Below, one piece after another: positions 54,201-64,000 of a stretch of DNA of 64,000 nucleotides (the first letter of the stretch is position 1; every line of letters starts with the position of its first letter). The stretch comes from Laburnicola sp. R22_1 (Eukaryota > Ascomycota > Dothideomycetes > Pleosporales > Didymosphaeriaceae). The notes beneath the pieces are model-generated. The model was not told where the DNA came from and made no database searches. It saw only the letters and a list, made by a program, of their open reading frames with translations. The stretch lies in assembly GCA_014281115.1 (NCBI GenBank), contig JACONQ010000010.1:1922001-1986000 (forward strand), read 5' to 3'. The position numbers and the translations under genes were made by a program.

Positions 54201-57089
54201 ACGTATATAAACTCTACTTTATAACTATACTCTTAATAAGTAACTTAACTTTACTATAGGCTATGTTTATAATTTATAGTATCTTAATATTTATTAAAAG
54301 TTGCACCTAATAATCCTAGGACTATATTAGGAAATATTTTTAGCAAGTATATACACCTAGGACACCTATATAGCTTTATACACGCCTACGCATGCTTGCG
54401 CGCTAAATACACTCTAAGCGTTCTAGTAATACCTATTTTCTTTTGTGTACACTTGCGTAACTTTATATATAATTATATATAATTAGTATTAAGCATATAA
54501 GAAGTTACTATAATACGCCTTTATATTATAGCGCTAGGTAGAACTATACTTAATTCTATATTATTTATAGCTAGAGTGTGCTATATATACTAACTATTTA
54601 ATCTATATACTTCTATATTTATATAGTTAGTGTTAGCTATATGTGTTATTAAATTATCTACCTAGGAGTAGAACGACAAAGGCTTTTATTTTAAATAATA
54701 TAACAAAAAATGCAGAGCCCCCTGCTTAGTAATTAAAAAGATTGTAAAAAAGATAATTATAAAAAAAGCGAGTTTAAACTACTAAGCAAGTTTATTAGTC
54801 TTAGCGCGTGCAGCTTCTATATATAAAGTTTTTATAAAGAGGCTACTTAGAACTTTAGAGAAGAGATAAACCTTTAGCGCAGCAATGCTATAGTTATTTA
54901 TTCTTTCTCTACTATCCTAATTATTACAAATAATATAAGTTAATACATTAATAGGTATATACTACTATACGTATAAGTAGGATAAAAGTAATATATACTA
55001 GATACACGTTTATCGCTCTATTACTATATTATTAAGATTGTCCTAGACAAAGCCCCTACTATTACTCTACGCTCTACTATTTATCTAGGTATTAATATTA
55101 TTTCTAAAGAAGTATTTACTATTACTAAAGAGTATACGCTGAAGTTTTACGCTACTACTACTAATATAGCTATGCTAGAGTTCTATTCTATTTATAAAAT
55201 ACTTATCTAGCATAAGAAATAGGTATACTTAACTATTTATAAGGCTATCCTTATATACTAGTTAGGCTAGTAGCTAGTCTAGTTTATAAAGAATAGTAGC
55301 GCTATATTCCTACTCTAGTAGATATAATTACTTCTTATTAGTACTAGAATTCTCTAGTAGGAGACGCAAAAGAAGAAGAATAAGGTCTTTATTAATAAGC
55401 TCTAATATAGTAAGAGCGTTATATAGATCCGTAAGATTCTTCTAGCTATTATTACTATAAAGCTAGCTTATCTAGTGCGCAAGTGTAAATAACTAATAAT
55501 AGTAGTAGTAATAAGCTAGGTGTACTATATACACTATAAGTAAATCTTATATAGATTAGAAGCTTATAAGGCATAGGCAAAGTACGAGTAAGTTTAAAGT
55601 TTAAACTATTATCGCGTTGTTAGATATTTAAGATTAGTTTTTAATTAGAATTAGGTGCTATACATTGTATATAATAATCTTCTATTATAACCTACTTTAA
55701 CTTCAAACTAAAAAAAGGTTAGAAAAGGTGTTTGGCAAGTCGACTATATAAACTATAGAGTTTATAAATGTGTATACTTTATAATAACTTACTTCTATAT
55801 AGTATATTATAATTTACTATAAAAGTCTTCCAATTATTTATATATAAGTAGTAGTAAAATTAATTACTATACTAGCTATTATATTATTATAAGTAGTAGT
55901 AGAATTAATAAGTATACTAGTTTTTATAGTTTTTATCTATATATAATTATTAGTAGAGTTAACGCGTATACTACCCTTAGTAGTAATAGTAAGGGCAGGT
56001 CTACTTTACACTAAGCAGGTTATATATACTAATATTATTACGTCGCATTATTTACTTAGTATTAATTACCTTTTTAATATATTTTTAAATTGAGCCTACG
56101 TAGGTTAGGATGGAAAGACCGCTCTAGTCCCGCGCCTAAAAATACAATCTACTCCCAGTCTCCGCCAATATAATAATAGTTTATAAGGATAATTTCTAAA
56201 CTGCGCACTTGCCCCCTAATTATTTATAAGTGCTCTAACATCTATTAAGTTACTTAAACCGTATATAGAAAACTAACTCTTACTTTATTATTACTATTAT
56301 TAGTAATTATGCTATATTTACACGCTGCTACGCAGCACACTTATATAACACACTTACTAGCTTACTATCTAATACTATAATAACTATAAAGATCTAATAT
56401 ATCTACGCAACACTCTCCTTCCCTAGCAACTTATTAATAAATATCTTCTTCTCTTTCTCTTTAATCCTGCCCTCTATTGCCGCCTTTCTAACTAGTAGTA
56501 GTATAAGGAACTAAAGTAGAAACTCTATATATCTATTATTACTACTTCTATAGTTATTAATCTATTGCCAGTCTAACTAGTACACTAGAATCGCCTTATA
56601 TAGGGTAAGATATACCTTCTACTTTCTATTAATAATGCCCTAGACAGAGTAGTATTCTAGTGTAAACCTAGTAATAGTGGTAAGTAGATAGATCTTTAAA
56701 GCGTACTTTTAAATAGTCTTAACAGCAGTATTAGTATTAAAGCTTAGAAAGATAGTAGAAAATAGAGCAGTAAAAGTCTCCTTAAGGTTAACTTTAATAT
56801 AGAGATAGAGCGTTAGTATACCTATAGTGTATAAGCTTTTACCTAGTATATATTTTATAAGTAGTATAAATCTACTATTATAACTATTACTAGTAATCTT
56901 TAGGGATAATAGTAAAGAAGATAATAATTGCAGTGTTGTACTAGTTATAGCACTAGCGCTATCTTATACCTCTTTTCTCTCTACCCTAAACTATAGTATA
57001 GCAATATGGCCTTACCTATAGTTTTGTATATAGATTTTTTTTTAGTTAGAGTGGACGCGCTAAGTGTGCTAAGCTTGCTTAGCTTGCTT
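54201..57089. other. AT-rich region with repeat fragments
   Basis: Contains a MITE arm at 54640-54775 and a less mutated block at 56040-56300 (TACGTAGGTTAGGATGGAAAG) that recurs inverted at 60130-60320. The rest is TA-rich with no recognisable gene; only short stop-broken frames occur. Confidence 0.4.
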
Positions 57090-57210
57090 GTAACGCGCTA
57101 ACCTCTTTTTATTAATACCTTAAAATGCTTTTTTATATATATAATAGCAGAAGAAATATCTGCTATTATTATAATATTTTTATTAGAAACCTCTTAGTCG
57201 TAAAAAAAAA
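57090..57210 (-). repeat. Terminal-motif repeat left of solo LTR
   Basis: Same family as 51285-51402, ending CTCTTAGTCGTAAAAAAAAA directly at the LTR. Confidence 0.7.
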
Positions 57211-57900
57211 CCATAGTTAGGTTAATATACTTTTTAACACTCTTTTATAGTACTACAGAATATTATATAATATAATTGCGCTAGCGCGTAGAGAAATAGC
57301 TAGGAAATTTTTAGCTAACTGCGCTTTTATATAGTACTAGAGCTCAGGATATACTCTATTAGTAAAATACTAAACACTAGAATTTAGTTTCTAACGCGCT
57401 TTTTTACTAATTTACTAATTTACCCCTAACTACTTTCATTATTATTTCTACTAAATAGCATCTAAATTAAAAACTAAGGCCACCGCTAGAACTATAGGGG
57501 CCTATTACCCCTATTCTAGCCCTCTTTAGCCTAAAAATAGTGCTAGTTACGTTAAAAATCCGCTAAAACACCTTATTTTTATATACTTTCCTTCCTATTT
57601 TTAGCCTTAAAAGGGGGGTTATATAATAGTACTTGCTAGCCTCCCTATTAAGCACGCCCTATTACCTTTCTTTTATACCCTATTTATGCCTTTTACCTTT
57701 CTAAAGGCGCCTTTCCTAGTTAGTATTAGTGTAGTAGTTAGCGTAGGCCTATACTCTACGCTGTCCTCTATATAAGAAAGGGCCCCCTATATTCCTTTCT
57801 TATCTACTATCTTAGAATAGTATTAATTTAACTAGCTCTTTTAACTATTCTAGCTATCTCTAATAGGTTAGCCCTATAAGGCCGTGTACCACCCTTATAG
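57211..57900. repeat. Solo LTR of family 2, inverted
   Basis: 690 bp, the inverted counterpart of 44476-45170 from CCATAGTTAGG to CCCTTATAG. No internal region or partner LTR is adjacent. It sits exactly between two inverted terminal-motif repeats. Confidence 0.7.
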
Positions 57901-57902
57901 TT

Positions 57903-58030
57903 TGTTTTTTTTGCGACTAAGAGATTTGTAATAAAAGTATTATAATAATAGTAATTATTTCTTCTACTATTATATACATAGAAAAGCGTTTTAAAGTATT
58001 AATAAAAGGGATTAGCGCATTATAAGTAAG
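57903..58030 (+). repeat. Terminal-motif repeat right of solo LTR
   Basis: Starts TTTTTTTTGCGACTAAGAG, the inverted partner of 57090-57210. Confidence 0.7.
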
Positions 58031-58359
58031 CTAAGTAAGCTTAATAGGCTTAGCGCGCGTACTTTAAGTAAAAAATCTATATATAAAATATAATAAGGCT
58101 ATATTACTATATTAGTTTAGAGTTAGAGAAAGAAAAATAAAATAATAGTGCTAGTGCTGTAACTAGTACAACGCTATAACTATTATTTTCTCTACTATTA
58201 TTTTTAAAGATTGCTAGTAATAGCTATATTAGTAGGTTTATACTATTATAAAATATATACTAGGTAGAAGCTTCTATACTAATACTTTATTTTTATATTA
58301 AAGTTAACTTTCTTCCCTAGGGTTAATCTGTAATATTATGTAATTCTAGGCTAGCTGTT

Positions 58360-59575
58360 TAACTAACTATTATGTTACGTAATTAATAATTTCTTTAATA
58401 ATATTTTTTACTATAATAATAATAATAATAGTTATAATAGTAACTAACCTAACTATTTTATCTAACTTTCTTTTTATAGTAGGTCTTTTCTTGCAACTAG
58501 TAAGCTATATACCACTATCTAGAATCTTGCCACCACTACCTATCTCTCTTATACTTCTGTCGCCGCTACTTACCTTTACTCTTATTACTTAGTTGCGGTC
58601 CTCTACCTTAATAGCACCCTAGATAATTGCTACTATGTCTATAAGCCTTTTGCGCTATAGCTGCGCTTTTAAACTTCTATAGTCTCTAAGAAACTACTAT
58701 TTATTATTTAGTAGCTACCCTATATCTTTACTTTGATAGTCCTTATTTTTAAACTTCTTTAGTAATATTTCTACTTTATTCTATTATTATAGTATAAATA
58801 TCTAACCTAACCCTTTATCTAGGTACTAAAGGAGTACTTTACACTCTAGAATTTAAAGTTATAGAACTAGCTAATAAGGCCTAAAAACTAGGGCTAAGTA
58901 TTATTAAAGATATTAAAATTAAGAGGCCCCTTAAATAACTCTATTTACTATATAAAATTGCTAAATTTCTAGAAATTATCTTTAACTTTATCTAGCTAAT
59001 CCTTTATATACTTTTAGAACTTTACTATAGGTATGCTACTCTATGGAAAAGAAGTAGTATAGTTAGGCTACTAGAATATTATTGCGTTACTAAATATAAT
59101 AGATAAAGAGCTAGATTTAAAAGATAGTAATACTAGTTATATATTAAAGATAAAGATTTAGTGTACTAGGTGGTACTAATATTATAAAAGGTAAACTTTA
59201 TATGCTGTGCGTATAGTAAACTATAGTTACGCTACTACTAGATTGTAAACACAATAACTAAATTATAGTTAAGCGTCCTATTACCTATACTGCTTTTATA
59301 ATTGCGACTCTATAGTCTACTATAGCTCTCTAATAGTCTACTAGTTAAGAGATAATATATAACTTAGTTATGCTAAATAGTAGACTATTTACTATTAATA
59401 ATACTACTATAAAGAAAGTTAATAATAAAATTATTATTATTTTATATATATTTTGTTACTATCACTATATGCTAGATACTAGGTTTTAGTATCTGCTATT
59501 TTACTTCTCTTTCTATATAGTGCAGACTTAACCTTAGTTAGAATCTCTATATAACGAAGATGTTTAATATTAAAG
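58360..59575. repeat. Recurrent element, uninterrupted copy B
   Basis: Continuous equivalent of the sequence split at 52560-52800 and 53436-54200. It then continues into the region homologous to 420-691 (about 59300-59570). Heavily TA-mutated. Confidence 0.6.
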
Positions 59576-59725
59576 TTAACTTTAAGGAGACTTTTACTAC
59601 TATCGCTGTTATCCTATTTCCTACTATCTTTCTAGGTCCTAATACTAATACTGCTATTAACGCCGTCTAAAAGTACGCTCTAATAATCTCTCCGCTTAAA
59701 GTCGCTAGATTTTTATCCTGTATAG

Positions 59726-60600
59726 TTTTTTTTTTGCGACTAAGGGGTTTCTAATAAAAATATTATAATAATAGCAGATATTCCTCCTACTATTATATAC
59801 ACAGAAAAGCGTTTTAAGGTAGTGTTAACAAAAAGAGTTAGCGCGTTACAAGCTCGCTAAGCGGTACTATACCTATAATACCTTCCGTTACTATATATTA
59901 GAAACGAGATAAAAAAAGGTAGAATTAAAGGTAGTAAAAAGAAGATAAAAGTGTTTACTAATAAGTTACTAGGAGAGAAGAGTATTGCGTAGATACGCTA
60001 GATTCTTGTAGTTATAGTATTAAATAGTAAGCGTATTATATAAGTACGCTATATAGCGGCGCGTAATTATAGTGTAATTGCTAATAATAAAGTAAGAATT
60101 AGTTTACTATGCACGCTTTAAGTAAATTTAATAGGTATTAGAGCGCTTAGAGATAATTAGGGGGCGAGTGCGTAGTAACTACTATTATATTAGCGGAGAC
60201 TTAGTAGACTATATTTTTAGGCGCTAGACTAGAGCGGCCTTTTCATCCTAACCTACGCAGACTGAAATTAAAAAAAAGGGGATTAAAAAGGGTAATTAAC
60301 ACTAAATAAACAATGCGACCGTACCGCCCTTATAGTAATAATATATTTCCTAGGGCTATAGTAGGCTATATATAGTATTAGACCTGCCTTAAGCTTCTTT
60401 TCTATATACCCTATTATACTAAGAGCCTTATTTCTAAGTGTCTCTAGTAGACTAGCTCCCCCTTTATATCTCTATATGGTTTTTTTTATTTTGCAACTAA
60501 GGGGTTTCTAATAAAAATATTATAATAATAGCAGATATCCCTCCTACTATTGTGTATATACAGAAAAGCATTTTAAGGTGTTAATAAAAAGGGGTTAGAT
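59726..60600. repeat. Two terminal-motif repeats with intervening repeat sequence
   Basis: Terminal-motif copies at 59726-59850 and 60478-60598, both plus. Between them, 60130-60320 is the inverted partner of 56040-56300, followed by a fragment ACCGTACCGCCCTTATAG of LTR family 2. No gene. Confidence 0.6.
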
Positions 60601-60839
60601 ATCTCTATATAAACTCCTTATTATTACTAGTGTTAAAGGAAATTCTAAGATTAAGTAGGTCCTTATATAATATTAGAAAATATCTATAACTCTATTTTAT
60701 ATATACTATTTTATATTTTTATTTAATATTAATATAGATATAGTTACTAATATAAATATCTTTTCTAAGTTTAGATATTATTAGTTCTTTAGTACTACGC
60801 GCGTCTACACTTACGTTAAATTAGGTGTTCTTTTATATA

Positions 60840-61125
60840 CTGCCTTTATCTAACGCTAGGTATGCTTATTAATTACCTATTTACTATTACTTATAGTAAA
60901 CTTACTATTTTATCTTACTAGTTAGATTTCATATTGCTCTTATTTAATACTAGCTATACTTATTAACTACTTATTTATTGTTATTTATAGTAAACTTACT
61001 ATATTATCTTACTAGTTAGGTTTAGTATTGCCTTTATTCAATGCTAGCTATACTTATTAACTACCTATTTATTATTACTTATAGTAAACTTACTATATTA
61101 TTCTACTAATTAGATTTAATATACG
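60840..61125. repeat. 94-bp tandem repeat, three copies
   Basis: The motif TTATAGTAAACTTACTA recurs at about 60891, 60985 and 61079, a period of 94 bp. Confidence 0.85.
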
Positions 61126-61619
61126 CAGCCTCTTTAGTACTTTTTAGCCATAGCTTTATTAACTCTTTTAGTAATATAAGGGCGTAAACGTTAGATAGGT
61201 TATTATAGTTACTATTATTTAGTAATAGTAGTAATATTATAATTTAACAACCTTATTTTATAATACAGCCCTATATAAATATCTTAGTACGTATTTGTTT
61301 TAACGCACTTATTCTTTTCTATAGCCTCTTAATAGTATTATATAAGGCTTATAATATTAGTAAGTTGTATAGTTTAAAAGTAAAGCAACTTGCCCTTAAT
61401 TTTATTTGCTAGGATTTGTTAAGTTATTTTTAAACTCTTTTTCTACTTATTTAGCATAGTATATAGTAGTAATCTAAAGTATACTACTATGCTCTTTATT
61501 AGGGTTTAGAAGTACTATTCTAAGTTAGGTGCCTTTATAATAGGGACAAAGCTAACGTTTATACTAAATAGATACCTAGTTACTAGACTAATAAATAGAT
61601 TGCTATAAAACCTGCCCTT

Positions 61620-62165
61620 TTTTATTTACTTTAGTATTAGTATACTATAAAAGTATTAAATTTCTAGAGATTATCCTTAACTTTGCCTAGCTAATCCTCT
61701 ATATACTCTTAGAACTCCACTATAGCTGTATTGCCCTAGGTAGAAGTAGTGTACTCAGGGCGCTAGAATAGTATTACGTTGCTAGATATAATAGATAAAG
61801 ATTTAGTATACTAGGCGTCGCTAATATTATAAGAGACTTATATACTATGCGTATAGCAAACTATAGTTTTGCTGTCCTATTGCCCACACTACTCCTGTAG
61901 TTATAACTCTATAGTCTATTACGGCTCTCTAATAGTCTACTAGTTAAGAGATAATATATAACTTAGTTATGCTAGATAGTAGACTATCTATTAACTGCCG
62001 TTAATAATACTACTATAAAGAAAGTTAATAATAAAATTATTATTATTTTGTGTATATTTTGTTACTACAACTATATACTAAATACTAGATTTTAGTGCCT
62101 TCTATTTTACTCCTCTCTGTGTATAGTGCAAACTTAACCTTAGTTAGAATTTCTATATAATAAAG
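61620..62165. repeat. Recurrent element, copy C
   Basis: Corresponds to the distal part of copies A and B. The last ~270 bp match the 272-bp insertion at 420-691. Confidence 0.6.
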
Positions 62166-63640
62166 ATGCTAAATACTATAAAAGTATATAATAAGTATAT
62201 TAGGTGCAATATATATTAACTATATCTAATAAAAGAAAGCTAAACCTCTTTAGTGCTCTTAAAACTTTAGGCTAGATATCTAGCGTAGGAGTAGATAGGT
62301 AGTAATAGTCTTACACTATTTCTTAAGTAGCTACTATGCACTATAAATAATAGCTCTAAATTTTATTATATACGTTAATTTTATTAGTCTATACTATTTG
62401 TGTTAATAAGTCTAGTATATATACTATTCTTAAGCCTATATTTATAATAGTATATAGTATATTCTATTACTCTTTTATAGTTAATATATTATATACTTAA
62501 GTCTAGGCATTTATAATTAGGTGCTATAGTAGTTTTATATGTCTTTTAATATATAAAGTTAGCTTTATTAGCTTAATAAGCCTCTCTTCTATTAGTAACT
62601 TTATAATTACTATTATAGAAATAGCTTTCGTAATAATAGACTCTTTTTACAAGAGTAGTTTAGGTCTTTATACTACTCTTTACTAAGGCATTTTGGCAGC
62701 TAATATTATTAATAGTGTTAATATTATTAAACTAGACTTGCTTCTTAGTAGGCTTAGACTAACAGTAGGTAAATCTATTATAAGATTAGGTAGCGCCTAA
62801 GCCTTATATAGACAATTACTTATAAATTTTGTAGTAATATAGTTTCTTATATAATAGTTTCTAATATATCGTCTTATTTATCTATGCTGCATTATTAAGA
62901 TAGTTATACTATAGACGCTATCTTTCTTTTCTTTTCAAGTGTTTTTAGGTGCTAGTGTGTGTTAAAGCTATATAGTTATAGGTATTAAGTAACCTATATC
63001 CTATTATAAGCTAGTTCTGCTATATAAATCTAGTTCTTTACGACTTATAAAAGACTCTAATTGCCCTTACTTACTACTAGGCATAGGCAACTAGTATTAA
63101 TATTTAATAGGCGCGCGCTAACTACCTATATAGTAAAAATATTAGTAACTTATAGTAATTTTACTTAGCTATATTAATATACTTATAGTTTTATACTATT
63201 CTCTCTCGCTTATAATATTCAATAATATACACCTTACCTATTTGTTTTCTAGACTTTATAGTAGTATAGGTAGTATATTATAAATAGAAGTATACTAGTA
63301 GTCTACACACACTATATATTCTAATAGTGCTCTTTATAGAGATAATTATAGTTCTAATAAAAGTGCACCTAGAATAGTATAGTATTAGGTATCTAATACT
63401 CTTAGTTATAGGCACTATATACGTGCGCTACCTCTACGCTAGCTAAAAATAGGTTAATATTACTATCTAGCTATTAACTAGTATTATTGTAAAACGTGAA
63501 TAAATAGATAAGAAGGTGATCGAGTTGGTATTGTTAAACTAGTTAATTTATTTTAATAAACTGGCTACCTAGCAATCTATATACAAAATAATTTAGACTA
63601 GCAAACACTTAGTTTTATATAGTTTAATTATGCCTTTAAC
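62166..63640. other. AT-rich region, nothing recognised
   Basis: TA-rich sequence with frequent stops in all frames. No gene, RNA or clear repeat was identified. Confidence 0.4.
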
Positions 63641-63900
63641 TTTTATGCGTGCTAGTGTTTTAAACTAATGTTTAAACTAGTGTTTTATATGCAATAGTGT
63701 TTTATATGCGAGCTATTATTTTATATGCAGACTAGTGTTTTATATGCAAGCTATTATATGCAAACTAGTGTTTTATATGCAAACTAGTGTTTTATATACA
63801 AACTAGTGTTTTATATACAAACTAGTGTTTTATATACAAACTAGTGTTTTATATACAAACTAGTGTTTTATATACAAACTAGTGTTTTATATACGAGCTA
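63640..63900. repeat. 19-bp tandem array
   Basis: Unit ACTAGTGTTTTATATACAA. About seven near-perfect copies occupy 63760-63890, and diverged units (TTTTATATGC with GAGCTATT or AGACTAGT) precede them. Confidence 0.85.
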
Positions 63901-64000
63901 TTGCAAACTTTGTTTTACTATTACTTAGTTGTAACGTTAATAATAAACGCCTTATTTTAGCATAATTTATTACTCCTTAGTTTATTATACGCTAATGTAT

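Noticed and set aside
35134..64000. Short plus- and minus-strand open frames of 60-90 codons in the AT-rich block
   Set aside because: Isolated, stop-bounded, TA-driven composition. Only those at 39639-39878 and around 37690-37930 (minus) show retroelement similarity, and those are treated as copia relics.
1..64000. CRISPR arrays, secondary-metabolite cluster, effector-like gene
   Set aside because: No regularly spaced direct repeats with unique spacers, no biosynthetic core enzyme, and no small cysteine-rich secreted frame with a convincing signal peptide was found.

Overview
The window comes from a filamentous ascomycete genome, most likely a Dothideomycete (inference). The coding genes have short introns (about 47-102 bp) with fungal splice signals. 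Their products are ordinary fungal housekeeping proteins. The two flanks show the TA-dominated look of repeat-induced point mutation (RIP): open frames are cut by TAG/TAA, and C-to-T and G-to-A changes separate repeat copies. The organisation is two-speed: a gene-rich island at about 2.2-35.1 kb sits between AT-rich, gene-empty transposon graveyards at 1-2.2 kb and 35.1-64 kb.

Gene island, left to right. KOG1/Raptor (TORC1 scaffold, +) is followed by cytoplasmic aspartyl-tRNA synthetase (-), the exosome cap subunit RRP40 (-), the ribosome-associated Hsp70 SSZ1 (+), an F-box protein (-), a pogo-type DNA transposon relic (-), and a PTR2-type peptide transporter interrupted by an in-frame TGA (-). 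Next come a large disordered protein of unknown function (-), an acidic protein ending in an I-PpoI-like zinc-binding His-Me finger domain (-), a secreted lactonase-type beta-propeller protein (+), a mitochondrial HAD hydrolase of the CECR5 group (-), and a second pogo-type relic (+). KOG1, AspRS, RRP40 and SSZ1 form a cluster of growth and translation genes. RRP40 and SSZ1 share a 275-bp divergent promoter. No biosynthetic cluster or operon-like grouping is visible.

AT-rich flanks. The right flank carries one complete Ty1/copia-type LTR element at 36001-43522, with 289-bp LTRs and a 5-bp target duplication CTATA; its unoccupied target survives in two paralogous copies within the window. The left edge carries the 5' part of a second copy of the same family, itself hit by a 272-bp insertion with a 15-bp target duplication that looks much less mutated than its relatives. 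The rest is a nest of a second LTR family (695-bp LTRs), a foldback MITE-like family, a recurrent terminal motif, a recurrent element with truncated copies, a candidate tRNA-derived insertion, and several minisatellites. I see no intact gene from 35.2 to 64 kb.

The most interesting single item is the 548-residue protein at 25751-27397. Its C-terminus keeps the catalytic His and Asn and all eight zinc ligands of an I-PpoI-type nuclease at nearly identical spacing. Its N-terminus is acidic and contains SUMO-interaction-like motifs. Other points of note are a GC-AG intron in the AspRS gene and a shared 17-bp-period architecture of the two pogo TIRs. All calls come from reading the sequence; no database search was possible.
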